From: Saposhnikovia divaricata | Taxonomy: Eukaryota > Streptophyta > Magnoliopsida > Apiales > Apiaceae | DNA: 64,000 bases | NCBI GenBank assembly: GCA_036435485.1 | Contig: CM071600.1 | Span: 114,382,046-114,446,045, forward strand | Direction of reading: 5' to 3' | Part shown: in pieces, positions 46,840-60,380 of the stretch | How the letters are laid out: every line of letters begins with the position of its first letter | Position numbering within the stretch: the stretch's first letter is position 1 | Notes under the pieces: generated by a model | What the model was told of the DNA's origin: nothing | What the model saw: the letters and a program-made list of their open reading frames with translations, nothing else | Database searches by the model: none | Translations under genes and position numbers: made by a program

Positions 46840-49800
46840 TGTGACAATCCGAATTTTTCAAAATAAATTATTATTATTATTTTTATGATTTGTGTTTAAA
46901 AATTATTATTATTTGTAAAATGCATATTAAATTGGAAAATTGAGATTTAATTCTAATTCCTTCTCCGTAAATCTTTAAAAATATTCTAGTATTTAATTAT
47001 GCTAGAAATTTTTATTTTTACAAATTAGAGTTTTTAATTAAAAATGTTATTTAAAGACATGTAGTATTAAATTGTAATTCTTTTAAATAGTTTTGGGCTT
47101 GAGCCCATTAGGGTTAAAACACACAACAGATACAACACAGCCGCATACATTAGTCGGGAAAAGAAGAGTAAATAAGGAGAGAAAGGGGAGAGGAAGAATG
47201 AAGAGATTTCTTGATAATTTGCTCGATTCTTGTCGGAATCGCTTGATTTCGGTTTCGTTGTTCACCTCTCTTCGGACCCGTTCTTTCCTAGCCATCATCT
47301 TCATCATCAAGCACCACTTTCCACCATGATTTCTTGAAGAGCAAAGGCTGCGTTTTTGGGGAAAACCATAGCCTTGATTGAGTGTTGTGTTGTTTAGCTC
47401 AAATCGAAGGTATAACCCTCCCCTTGCTTTGTCTATTTGATTTCTTGATCTTATTTCTTGAGCGTAACTGATTATTATGGCTTAAAGTTGTAATATGTTG
47501 ATTGTTGATTTTGAATTTGAATTGTATTTGTTAAGAGTTGAGTTTTATAAATTGTTTGAGTGTTAATGATTGTCATAATTATTATAGGTTGTTTAAAGGG
47601 TGGATGTATAGTGTAATCAAGTCAATGTTATATGTGGTATAGCTTGATTTTTCTTTCTTAATATTCAGATTCTATATAGTTAAGCATGCCTACAAGTTGT
47701 TTGATTTATTGTCTCAAAGAAGTTAAGCATGATTCTTAGTTTTGATTATGAAATTCCAGCAACTGCCCTGTTTTGTGCTGTAAGTTCAAGATAGTTAATG
47801 ACCTTATTTGGTCTTGGCTATAAAATATGAATTATAGCTCGTGGTCTCTAGTTTGTGTAGGAGAAAACGGTGCGTAGTTTGAGTTAACGAGCAAGGAGAA
47901 AACGTTGTTTTAGTGACTGTTGTTCATAACTTCGCTGCTCTCGGGAATTGCTACTTTGGAAGTCTGTTTCACCTAGTTAAACTTGTTCTTTTAAGTTGAA
48001 AAATTTACTGAGTATAGAGGAAGGAATTATAAAGATTCCAGAAAAAGAATTGCACAAAAATATGAAATGTTCGATTTATTAAAAATGCTAGAGTGTGACT
48101 GGTACATGAGAATCTGCCCTTGTGCTAATGGTCGTAATTAGATTAGTATGGTAAAGTTTTATATATTGTTTAATTGTGGTAATTTAACTAATAAGTGTGG
48201 TAATTTAAATTGATATAAATTGTGAGATTAATTGTGGGATTAATTATGAATATTGTCCGAATTTCCATATTTAATTCGGAGGGCATAGTGATTTGTAATT
48301 GATGAGGACTAAGTGTGAGTCCGATTAAATGTGGTGTTTAGTAATGATTAATTGTTAATTGTTGATTGCTAAGAGTTATGTGAGTTTGCTAAGTTTTAAT
48401 TGCTTATATGCTAGATGGTATAAATCGAGTCATATTATTTGACGATGTTACTATGTGTAAATGTTTATATGTTAAATGCCATAAGCTGAGTTGTAAGTAA
48501 TTATAGAATGTATAATTGTCAAGTACTCGGTGGTAAAGTATATGAGGTTAAATGGTGATTGGTCGTGTATATGGGTTAAGTATGGTAAGTATGGGGATTT
48601 TGATGATTGTAAATTGTAACTATGATTTTAGTAGTAATTGAAGCTTCGATATTATATTCGACCTTGAGAATTGTTAAAAGTTGGTTATATGTGGAGTTTT
48701 ACTAATATTTGAATTTATGAGTATACTTGAGATATACATAAGTTATGATTTTGAACTATTATGTTTTATCGATTGTTAAGTATTAATTGTCGGATAATAT
48801 ATTGGATAATACTGAGGAATAAATGAAGTTGTATGCGTGATAGTCGGATTATGTGTAATAGAGATATATGTGTCGATTAAGTGGAGTATTAATAATTTGG
48901 ATTATTGTTGGTTTAAATAACATGTTATGTGATTCACGTGTAATAAGTGTTGGTGAGTCATTAAGCTGACCAATTGATTTCTAAATTGAGCAAATGGTAA
49001 GTACGGGAATACGTGATACATGTTAAATGTCAAAATCTTATAATAATTAGAATTGTGCTAGGGGTTATGAGAAGATCACAAGTTTTTAAATGTCAATATT
49101 TAAAGGACTTGTGTAATTCTTTTCGACTGATCCCTAGGGCTTACGAATATCCATGATTAACTATCACGGGTATAATTCATATACTTATGTGGTGTGATCA
49201 TCGATATAGCGTAAGTAATAGTTAGTGCTAGGGGTTGTTCCCTAGGGCTTACGAACATCAATGATTGGTTGTCACGTGTATCATTAAAATGCGTGATAAA
49301 TACGATCATTGGTGTAGCGTAAGTAGTAGTGTAAATTATTATGTGCTATGTGCCGCATGTCTAGGCGGATACTTTTCCTTATGTGCTAGGTGCCGCATGT
49401 CAGGGCGGATACTTTCTTATGTGTTTACTTTATGTTGCTGCAAGTTGAGGCAGCTTATTTTTGCAAAAACAGGGTTGTATTGTAATTGAGGGGCTGTGCC
49501 CATAGTCCGATAAACGAATAGGTCATGCCGAAATTTTTCGAAAATCCCCTGCATTTAAATTAATTTAACTTATTTGACTTTAATGGTCTAAAGGCATGTT
49601 TTGAGTGCTAAATGTTTATGTATATGTGTCAAGGAATTCATTTCGAGGATTATCTATTAAGTATTTTGTGTCATAGAATGTCAAAGGCGTTATAGTGGTA
49701 TATGTTAAGTGGAGTTGATTAAGTGTTATAATTGTTTGAGGTGATTAACACCAGGAATGTCCACTTTATAAAGGGGACCCTTCCATTTTGTTTTCTTTAC

Positions 49801-52255
49801 TAAATGTGTTATGTGTATTAAGTGATAATAGAATAGTCAACTACAGGGAGGACACCTATAGTTTGACTTTATATGATTTAGTGACAATTCCAAGTTGTGT
49901 TTACTCGAGATACGAGGTAGGACTGACACGTACTCGTAACTATTTCAGTACAATTAGGGTATAATCAAGTTGGAACGACGTGAATCAAAGAGGAAAGATC
50001 GAGGCGTCGTATGAAGAAAGGTAAGTTACCTCCATGGAATTGCTTGGACAAGGTGCGAAGGATTTATTCGCGGTTTTCTGCTTTATGCTCAGGACCAGAG
50101 GCAAGTTTATCTATGCATACTCTATCGTTCAGAGTATTCGTATTTTGAAATATATGAAATGTGCGAACTAGATTTAAATCCATAATTGCAAATTATTTAC
50201 TTTATGCTCTATTGTTCAGAGTATATCCTATATTGAAAGTATGTTGCATGTATTGCAAGACTACTAACCGTGCTCTTTCTTTCAGAGTATGCATGTTTTT
50301 AAAATATCTATGATGAATGCTCTAGTGTAATATTATGCTTTCTTAAAAATGAGAATTCTGCAAATGCTTTATTTAGTCTCGTAAATTCGCGAGAAATCGC
50401 TCAAGTCATTTACCAGTTTTATAATTGCTTTCAACTTATCGCAAGCATGTGATTCTATCCCTTGTGTTACAAAAGTTTATAATTGTTCTTCACCCTATAA
50501 GAACTGTTTTATATTCTGTCGTGATTATGACACAACGTATTTAGAAGTTTCATTCCGTATCAGGTCGTTCTTATTATTTCAAGACGACTCCACAAGATTT
50601 ATTCTGAGCCGCAAACCTTTCTTGTTCAAGGTAGCTACTTTATTGTCTTGAATTGACATATTGTTTGTGTCAATAAAATAAATTAATTCCTTTTGAGATT
50701 ATTGTGACGGCCTATTGTCCAGGTCGGTTTTGTTCAAAGTGTAGACTGGCGATCGGCCAGAAGTGAATATGAATCCAAATCAATCAATTTTATTTGGAGG
50801 AATAATCGTATAATCCACTGGTCAACATGGGAGATGGCCCATGGGTTTCTTTCAGATCAACACGGGGAAAATGAACTCGTGGTATCGAAAGAGAATGTTT
50901 ATATTTTGGCACAAATGTTGCCCGGTTGACTTTTCAACCACCTTTACGCTAGCAGAATGATATTGTGGTACTTGCGACATAGTAGTGATCGTGCTATGGG
51001 GTATCACGGGTGTGCGGTACTTGCGACACAGCGGTTGATCGCGCTGTGGGGTATCGTAGAGGCGGAAGACCAGTATCTCAAGCTTTTCAATTTCAACTTC
51101 TTTATTCTGAGATAGATTGTTAGTGTCTATCAGCAAGTGTTATCATTATCAAGACACATTGCCTGCAAATGAGAATCTTTCTTGATCAGAGTTGATCTCT
51201 TTTCAAAAGTAATTATATTTATAAGTCGTATGGAGTAGTAAAAAAATCATATTTTCATCGTTGAGAATCAAGCGTCGTATCATTTTGATTTGTTCTAAAT
51301 TAATTCGAGATTCAGACTGTCGTTGAAGCATTTGTTGCACAGTGACTGTTAAAAATCGAGAATGAATTGAGATCTTCTCAATTATTCAACTCATTATTGT
51401 CAGGCCGGTTCGGCAGCTGGGTATATGGGTGTCTAGTGGACAATAATGAGATTGTAATAGTTGCGAATTTCTTGAATGTTTGTTTAATTGAGAGTTGATG
51501 AAGCTTCGTGAATTTCTTAAATGTTGTCTCTTAGTAGCTGAAGCATCTGTTGCTCAGTTATTCAAGGTTTTGATCGGAAATCGCTATAAAAATTGTTGAG
51601 TTAAATATCAAAATCGTTTATAAAGCTGTCGAGATGAATTTCTTGTTGAATTCTATAAACCACTTTCCTATTGAAAAATTATCGTTATGAATATTTCAAG
51701 AATGGTATCATCCTCAAAGTTGGATTTTTAAAACCTTCAAAGTTTTCCAAGTATTTTAGTATACTCTATTATATACTTGCTGAGCGCCTCTTTCGCTCAT
51801 TCTTGCTTTTGTTTAAATCTTATTTTATAGAGATAGATAGTGGATGCAGTTGACTTAGTTTAGCTCGAAGCAGGGCAAGTCATGGATCGAGTTGATGTTC
51901 GGCTCAGAGTGATTCTGTATTTTGAGTTTGTCTACCAGATGTTTAGTTATACTGGTATGGTATTCATATTCCTGAGTTATAATATTTGTTGTATTAGAAT
52001 ATTGTGGTTGTTGTATACCTTATGTCAAGGTGATACTAACAACATAAGACTGTATAAGAGAATTGTTGTACCAAGAGTTGTAAGTTATAAGTGTTTTCGG
52101 ATTTCTTGTTTCCAAGTCTATAACCTTAAAAGATTCTTGGTAGTTAGGGGTCGGATGTCATGTTTTAGATTTAATATTGGCAGTTGATTGTTTGGTTGTT
52201 AAGGTTTTCCGTGGTAGCGACCCATATCCCTGACCCCGGATTTGGGGGCGTTACA
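46840..52255 (+). repeat. LTR 2, complete, 5,416 bp
   Basis: TGTGACAATCC... to GGGGGCGTTACA. No convincing gene is seen inside: the short frames at 49265-49489 and 51882-52187 occur identically in the other copies and lack family motifs. A 49-bp hairpin repeat lies at 50978-51048. Confidence 0.92.
50978..51048 (+). repeat. Two tandem hairpins with compensatory changes
   Basis: Stem CATAGTA/TGCTATG at 50978-50998 and stem CACAGCG/CGCTGTG at 51027-51048 sit in a 49-bp tandem unit (GGTACTTGCGACA...). The stems differ at positions 3 and 6 by changes that keep pairing (one position through a G-T wobble). The same pair is present in LTR 3 at 57816-57886. Confidence 0.85.
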
Positions 52256-53676
52256 GAATGGTATCAGAGCAAGGGTTATAGAAACTAGAAACAAGTGAGA
52301 GCGTAGGATTATATATATAGTTATGTGAGGGTGTCTGAACTCACATAGAGTTCTTGTTGGATTATCGGATATATTCCAATGAGTAAGTCGAGATTAGGAT
52401 TCTACCTTAGGATGATGGTTCCGAGCCGAGTAGAATTCCTTGCGATTGGAGATTGCGGCAGTAGAGTCTTTAGAGACTGCTATGAGTTGTTATCGATGTA
52501 GGGTATCGTGTATCTTAAGACGTTGCGAAGAGAGTTTAGAATTGATCGATCGTTCGTCAGAAGAGCCGACCGAGGATGCATCTGTGGAGAATCGCGACAA
52601 TATTCTTTTTCATCCATAATTTCTTTGATACTCCTTCATTGGAGGATTGTGTTAGAAGATATATTCCGTCTTCTAAGTTATAGTTCTTTTAAACATTGTA
52701 TTCACCCGAATGTTGGGTTTCGATTGTGTCAGAGGCTGTCATGATACCTATTTTTCAGGTTTTTCTGAAGCCCTGATAGGTTTGTTCAAATTGAACTTCC
52801 GCCTTAATTTTTCTAATGGTGGATAAATTTTATTCGTGGTACAGTACTACTTGCTCGTCATGTGCTAGTATCCTCTCCCGTTAAATCTATCTTTCGGGAT
52901 TAACACCTTTGGAATTTGTTTAGTTTTGTCCAAGGTGTACGTTTGAAAGTTTCTTGCTATAAGATGCTCTTTATTTGTTTAATCAGAAATTTCTTTCCAA
53001 AACTCCTTACTCTAGCTGAGACAAACAACCCTATTATATAGGGGACACAAGGACTATCTGTCTGTGTGATAGAAGTTGGATGGGACGCCATCACTTGTGT
53101 GTTGTGCAATACAAGAAGGCTAATTACCTTTAGTAATGTCTTAACTGAGACACGCAACGTTGAGTTTCTTGGATCATATTGATCTCTCAGTTATTCATTT
53201 GTAACCTTTAATGGTTGCCTCAAGCTTTTTAATCATGATCACATTGTGTGACATTCAAATTGATAAGGAATCTATTTTATCAAGGATTCCGTCATTTCAG
53301 TTGTTTTCATTATTCTTTTGTGTCTTAACGAATGGCGACATGGTGTTCGTGTTCTAGCGTTGTTGCTCGGTAAACCGTTGAATAAGGAATAAATCGAGAT
53401 CTTCCGATGGTTAGGTTCCTCGATCGACATTGTACGTTGAAAGTGGAATCATGGCTATTAGGGGTTTCTCGAAATTCTTTTCACGGTTTAACCCGAAGCA
53501 CTATGGATATGAAGAATTCGAAATGTGTGTACCGAATCGTCTGAGTCGCGAGATAGCGAAATTGAGGGGATTTCCGTAGGCCTTGGGAATTTCAGTCGGA
53601 AGGAAGCGGTGCATCTTAGAATCCCGTTCTTTCTTCTGCGGATTCCGGGGACGGAATCCTGTTAAGGAGGGAAGAC
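52256..53676 (+). other. Internal region 2 (non-coding) of the tandem element
   Basis: Same length (1,421 bp) and same signals as internal region 1: primer site 52259-52270, purine tract 53663-53676. Confidence 0.9.
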
Positions 53677-56600
53677 TGTGACAATCCGAATTTTTCAAAA
53701 TAAATTATTATTATTATTTTTATGATTTGTGTTTAAAAATTATTATTATTTGTAAAATGCATATTAAATTGGAAAATTGAGATTTAATTCTAATTCCTTC
53801 TCCGTAAATCTTTAAAAATATTCTAGTATTTAATTATGCTAGAAATTTTTATTTTTACAAATTAGAGTTTTTAATTAAAAATGTTATTTAAAGACATGTA
53901 GTATTAAATTGTAATTCTTTTAAATAGTTTTGGGCTTGAGCCCATTAGGGTTAAAACACACAACAGATACAACACAGCCGCATACATTAGTCGGGAAAAG
54001 AAGAGTAAATAAGGAGAGAAAGGGGAGAGGAAGAATGAAGAGATTTCTTGATAATTTGCTCGATTCTTGTCGGAATCGCTTGATTTCGGTTTCGTTGTTC
54101 ACCTCTCTTCGGACCCGTTCTTTCCTAGCCATCATCTTCATCATCAAGCACCACTTTCCACCATGATTTCTTGAAGAGCAAAGGCTGCGTTTTTGGGGAA
54201 AACCATAGCCTTGATTGAGTGTTGTGTTGTTTAGCTCAAATCGAAGGTATAACCTTCCCCTTGCTTTGTCTATTTGATTTCTTGATCTTATTTCTTGAGC
54301 GTAACTGATTATTATGGCTTAAAGTTGTAATATGTTGATTGTTGATTTTGAATTTGAATTGTATTTGTTAAGAGTTGAGTTTTATAAATTGTTTGAGTGT
54401 TAATGATTGTCATAATTATTATAGGTTGTTTAAAGGGTGGATGTATAGTGTAATCAAGTCAATGTTATATGTGGTATAGCTTGATTTTTCTTTCTTAATA
54501 TTCAGATTCTATATAGTTAAGCATGCCTACAAGTTGTTTGATTTATTGTCTCAAAGAAGTTAAGCATGATTCTTAGTTTTGATTATGAAATTCCAGCAAC
54601 TGCCCTGTTTTGTGCTGTAAGTTCGAGATAGTTAATGACCTTATTTGGTCTTGGCTATAATATATGAATTATAGCTCGTGGTCTCTAGTTTGTGTAGGAA
54701 AAAACGGTGCGTAGTTTGAGTTAACGAGCAAGGAGAAAACGTTGTTTTAGTGACTGCTGTTCATAACTTCGCTGCTCTCGGGAATTGCTACTTTGGAAGT
54801 CTGTTTCACCTAGTTAAACTTGTTCTTTTAAGTTGAAAAATTTACTGAGTATAGAGGAAGGAATTATAAAGATTCCAGAAAAAGAATTGCACAAAAATAT
54901 GAAATGTTCGATTTATTAAAAATGCTAGAGTGTGACTGGTACATGAGAATCTGCCCTTGTGCTAATGGTCGTAATTAGATTAGTATGGTAAAGTTTTATA
55001 TATTGTTTAATTGTGGTAATTTAACTAATAAGTGTGGTAATTTAAATTGATATAAATTGTGAGATTAATTGTGGGATTAATTATGAATATTGTCCGAATT
55101 TCCATATTTAATTCGGAGGGCATAGTGATTTGTAATTGATGAGGACTAAGTGTGAGTCCGATTAAATGTGGTGTTTAGTAATGATTAATTGTTAATTGTT
55201 GATTGCTAAGAGTTATGTGAGTTTGCTAAGTTTTAATTGCTTATATGCTAGATGGTATAAATCGAGTCATATTATTTGACGATGTTACTATGTGTAAATG
55301 TTTATATGTTAAATGCCATAAGCTGAGTTGTAAGTAATTATAGAATGTATAATTGTCAAGTACTCGGTGGTAAAGTATATGAGGTTAAATGGTGATTGGT
55401 CGTGTATATGGGTTAAGTATGGTAAGTATGGGGATTTTGATGATTGTAAATTGTAACTATGATTTTAGTAGTAATTGAAGCTTCGATATTATATTCGACC
55501 TTGAGAATTGTTAAAAGTTGGTTATATGTGGAGTTTTACTAATATTTAAATTTATGAGTATACTTGAGATATACATAAGTTATGATTTTGAACTATTATG
55601 TTTTATCGATTGTTAAGTATTAATTGTCGGATAATATATTGGATAATATTGAGGAATAAATGAAGTTGTATGCATGATAGTCGGATTATGTGTAATAGAG
55701 ATATATGTGTCGATTAAGTGGAGTATTAATAATTTGGATTATTGTTGGTTTAAATAACATGTTATGTGATTCACGTGTAATAAGTGTTGGTGAGTCATTA
55801 AGGTGACCAATTGATTTCTAAATTGAGCAAATGGTAAGTACGGGAATACGTGATACATGTTAAATGTCAGAATCTTATAATAATTAGAATTGTGCTAGGG
55901 GTTTATGAGAAGATCACAAGTTTTTAAATGTCAATATTTAAAGGACTTGTGTAATTCTTTTCGACTGATCCCTAGGGCTTACGAATATCCATGATTAACT
56001 ATCACGGGTATAATTCATATACTTATGTGGTGTGATCATCGATATAGCGTAAGTAATAGTTAGTGCTAGGGGTTGTTCCCTAGGGCTTACGAACATCAAT
56101 GATTGGTTGTCACGTGTATCATTAAAATGCGTGAGAAATACGATCATTGGTGTAGTGTAAGTAGTAGTGTAAATTATTATGTGCTATGTGCCGCATGTCT
56201 AGGCGGATACTTTTCCTTATGTGCTTGGTGCCGCATGTCAGGGCGGATACTTTCTTATGTGTTTACTTTATGTTGCTGCAAGTTGAGGCAGCTTATTTTT
56301 GCAAAAACAGGGTTGTATTGTAATTGAGGGGCTGTGCCCATAGTCCGATAAACGAATAGGTCATGCCGAAATTTTCCGAAAATCTCCTGCATTTAAATTT
56401 ATTTAACTTATTTGACTTTAATGGTCTAAAGGCATGTTTTGAGTGCTAAATGTTTATGTATATGTGTCAAGGAATTCATTTCGAGGATTATCTATTAAGT
56501 ATTTTGTGTCATAGAATGTCAAAGGCGTTATAGTGGTATATGTTAAGTGGAGTTGATTAAGTGTTATAATTGTTTGAGGTGATTAACACCAGGAATGTCC

Positions 56601-59091
56601 ACTTTATTAAGGGGACCCTTCCATTTTGTTTTCTTTACTAAATGTGTTATGTGTATTAAGTGATAATAGAATAGTCAACTACAGGGAGGACACCTATAGT
56701 TTGACTTTATATGATTTAGTGACAATTCCAAGTTGTGTTTACTCGAGATACGAGGTAGGACTGACACGTACTCGTAACTATTTCAGTACCATTAGGGTAT
56801 AATCAAGTTGGAACGACGTGAATCAAAGAGGAAAGATCGAGGCGTCGTATGAAGAAAGGTAAGTTACCTCCATGGAATTGCTTGGACAAGGTGCGAAGGA
56901 TTTATTCGCGGTTTTCTGCTTTATGCTCAGGACCAGAGGCAAGTTTATCTATGCATACTCTATCGTTCAGAGTATTCGTATTTTGAAATATATGAAATGT
57001 GCGAACTAGATTTAAATCCATAATTGCAAATTATTTACTTTATGCTCTATTGTTCAGAGTATATCCTATATTGAAAGTATGTTGCATGTATTGCAAGACT
57101 ACTAACCGTGCTCTTTCTTTCAGAGTATGCATGTTTTTAAAATATCTATGATGAATGCTCTAGTGTAATATTATGCTTTCTTAAAAATGAGAATTCTGCA
57201 AATGCTTTATTTAATCTCGTAAATTCGCGAGAAATCGCTCAAGTCATTTACCAGTTTTATAATTGCTTTCAACTTATCGCAAGCATGTGATTCTATCCCT
57301 TGTGTTACAAAAGTTTACAATTGTTCTTCACCCTATAAGAACTGTTTTATATTCTGTCGTGATTATGACACAACGTATTTAGAAGTTTCATTCCGTATCA
57401 GGTCGTTCTTATTATTTCAAGACGACTCCACAAGATTTATTCTGAGCCGCAAACCTTTCTTGTTCAAGGTTGCTACTTTATTGTCTTGAATTGACATATT
57501 GTTTGTGTCAATAAAATAAATTAATTCCTTTTGAGATTATTGTGACGGCCTATTGTCCAGGTCGGTTTTGTTCAAAGTGTAGACTGGCGATCGGCCAGAA
57601 GTGAATATGAATCCAAATCAATCAATTTTATTCGGAGGAATAATCGTATAATCTACTGGTCAACATGGGAGATGGCCCATGAGTTTCTTTCAGATCAACA
57701 CGGGGAAAATGAACTCGTGGTATCGAAAGAGAATGTTTATATTTTGGCACAAATGTTGCCCGGTTGACTTTTCAACCACCTTTACGCTAGCAGAATGATA
57801 TTGTGGTACTTGCGACATAGTAGTGATCGTGCTATGGGGTATCACGGGTGTGCGGTACTTGCGACACAGCGGTTGATCGCGCTGTGGGGTATCGTAGAGG
57901 CGGAAGACCAGTATCTCAAGCTTTTCAATTTCAACTTCTTTATTCTGAGATAGATTGTTAGTGTCTATCAGCAAGTGTTATCATTATCAAGACACATTAC
58001 CTGCAAATGAGAATCTTTCTTGATCAGAGTTGATCTCTTTTCAAAAGTAATTATATTTATAAGTCGTATGGAGTAGTAAAAAAAATCATATTTTCATCGT
58101 TGAGAATCAAGCGTCGTATCATTTTGATTTGTTCTAAATTAATTCGAGATTCAGACTGTCGTTGAAGCATTTGTTGCACAGTGACTGTTAAAAATCGAGA
58201 ATGAATTGAGATCTTCTCAATTATTTAACTCATTATTGTCAGGCCGGTTCGGCAGCTAGGTATATGGGTGCCTAGTGGACAATAATGAGATTGTAATAGT
58301 TGCGAATTTCTTGAATGTTTGTTTAATTGAGAGTTGATGTAGCTTCGTGAATTTCTTAAATGTTGTCTCTTAGTAGCTGAAGCATCTGTTGCTCAGTTAT
58401 TCAAGGTTTTGATCGAAAATCGCTATAAAAATTGTTGAGTTAAATATCAAAATCGTTTATAAAGCTGTCGAGATGAAATTCTTGTTGAATTCTATAAACC
58501 TCTTTCCTATTGAAAAATTATCGTTATGAATATTTCAAGAATGGTATCATCCTCAAAGTTGGATTTTTAAAACCTTCAAAGTTTTCCAAGTATTTTAGTA
58601 TACTCTATTATATACTTGCTGAGCGCCTCTTTCGCTCATTCTTGCTTTTGTTTAAATCTTATTTTACAGAGATAGATAGTGGATGCAGTTGACTTAGTTT
58701 AGCTCGAAGCAGAGCAAGTCATGGATCGAGTTGATGTTCGGCTCAGAGTGATTCTGTATTTTGAGTTTGTCTACCAGATGTTTAGTTATACTGGTATGGT
58801 ATTCATATTCCTGAGTTATAATATTTGTTGTATTAGAATATTGTGGTTGTTGTATACCTTATGTCAAGGTGATACTAACAACATAAGACTGTATAAGAGA
58901 ATTGTTGTACCAAGAGTTGTAAGTTATAAGTGTTTTCGGATTTCTTGTTTCCAAGTCTATAACCTGAAAAGATTCTTGGTAGTTAGGGGTCGGATGTCGT
59001 GTTTTAGATTTAATATTGGCAGTTGATTGTTTGGTTAAGGTTTTCCGCGGTAGCGACCCATATCCCTGACCCCGGATTTGGGGGTGTTACA
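53677..59091 (+). repeat. LTR 3, complete, 5,415 bp
   Basis: Same ends as LTR 2, closing with GGGGGTGTTACA at 59091. After it comes unrelated AT-rich DNA with no second primer site, so this is the right edge of the array. Confidence 0.92.
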
Positions 59092-59414
59092 TTTATTTAT
59101 ATAATATTAAAAAGTTATATGATATATTTATAGAATATAAAAAATTTTGAATAATAAAAAAATACAAAACACAAAAGTTATAAAATAATGTAAAAATGAA
59201 TTAAAGAAGTACTGGAAAAGTTAAGGAAACAAACAGCAAGTTAACCGCGTGAAATTCCACTCCCCTTCTATTCAGCGTGAAATTCCACTCCCCTTCTATT
59301 TAGGAGGCATGTAGTGATAATGTGAACCACAAAACCACATGTTTACCTCTTAATCAATGGCTGACAATTAGTTACTAGGTTACCAGTTTAATTTGATTCC
59401 TCATTGAACCTTCC
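59092..59414. other. Flank with a 28-bp tandem duplication
   Basis: AT-rich, no gene seen. A 28-bp unit (GCGTGAAATTCCACTCCCCT...) is repeated at 59247 and 59275. No continuation of the MULE transposase is visible here, so DNA was lost at the other side of the array. Confidence 0.7.
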
Positions 59415-59435
59415 TATATATATATATATATATAT

Positions 59436-60380
59436 GGGTGCCCCTCCACAACCACGGGTGGCCACAAACTGGGAACCACCAGGAGCAATGTTACATTGCG
59501 CTAGGCGTAATGTTACATTGCGGCTGGTACATTGCGGCTGGTGCAATGTTACATTGGGCCCGGTGCAATGTTACATTGCCCCAGGTGCAATGTCTCCAAA
59601 TGTGCTGGCGCGTTGTATCATTGCCCCAGAGCAATTTCTCAAAATCAATAAATTATGTGGAATAAATTAAAAAATTAAATAAAAATAGGAAAAAGACCAA
59701 ATTTTGAACTTAAAATTCATACACAACCAAGTGGTCATACTCAGTGATGAATGTTAGCCTAATTTTAGTAATTTTCCATTTTTTTGATTTTCTCCCCATT
59801 TTTAACTAGTTTGTGAAATAAATTAAAAAATTAAATAAAAATAGGAAAAATGCCAAATTTTGAACTAAAATTCATACATAACCAAGTGGTCATCCTCACT
59901 ATCCAAGTGATGAATGTTACTCTAATTTCAGTCATTTTCCTTTTTTTGCCAATTTTTAACAAGTTTGTCAAATAAATGTTAAAATTAAATAAAAATAGGA
60001 AAAAGTTCAAATTATCAAAACATTTGAAACAAATTACAAAAAACATAATAATATATATTAAAATATATGAAAATGGAAATATTTGTTATTATTTTATTTT
60101 TTATTACAAACATTTTTGTCTTAATAGTTTCATTGATATTATTACATATTAAGAATAAAATAGGGAAAATTTGAAATTATATTTATTATTACAATCATTA
60201 ATATCATCAATAATTTCTTATTTTTTACTATTAATTTGAATTGTTTGAATTGTTAATAATAGAAATTAAGGAAAAATTACAAAAAATAAAAGAATAAACA
60301 AAGCAATAATACTGAAAAGACAGATTAGCCCTTAATGGGTGTCGCAATGAAACATTGCGCCCTTCGCAATGAATCATTGT
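59436..60380. mobile_element. Degenerate MULE relative with GCAATG palindromes, flanked by (TA)n on the left
   Basis: The left end follows a TA microsatellite (59415-59435): GGGTGCCCCTCCACAACCAC, then GGGTGGCCAC, resembling the terminus of the MULE at 22247. Palindromes GCAATG-TTA-CATTGC and variants lie at 59485-59499, 59505-59524, 59542-59557 and 59564-59580, and again at 60343-60359 and 60365-60380. The middle carries an AT-rich tandem repeat of about 155 bp (copies from about 59661, 59817 and 59971). No matching right terminal repeat was found and there is no transposase. Confidence 0.65.

Larger units (their letters stand above)
44829..59091 (+). mobile_element. Tandem LTR-internal-LTR-internal-LTR array of a non-autonomous retroelement with giant LTRs
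   Basis: The unit repeats with a period of 6,837 bp. Primer sites (45422, 52259) and polypurine tracts (46826-46839, 53663-53676) fix the parts: partial LTR 44829-45418, internal 45419-46839, LTR 46840-52255, internal 52256-53676, LTR 53677-59091. LTRs start TGTGACAATCCG and end GGGGGYGTTACA. The internal region is only 1,421 bp and encodes no recognisable retroviral protein. Copies differ at scattered single bases only. The first LTR is truncated at TCCTATTG within the MULE transposase. Sharing of middle LTRs suggests unequal recombination. It resembles large retrotransposon derivatives (LARDs), but with the size ratio reversed. Confidence 0.92.

Noticed and set aside
51882..52187. 101-residue frame repeated three times (also 45045 and 58721) as a gene
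   Set aside because: It lies inside the LTR, is conserved only because the LTR copies are recent, and shows no family motif.
59092..59100. Target duplication for the tandem LTR array
   Set aside because: The left LTR is truncated, so the partner of TTTAT at the right edge cannot exist in place.
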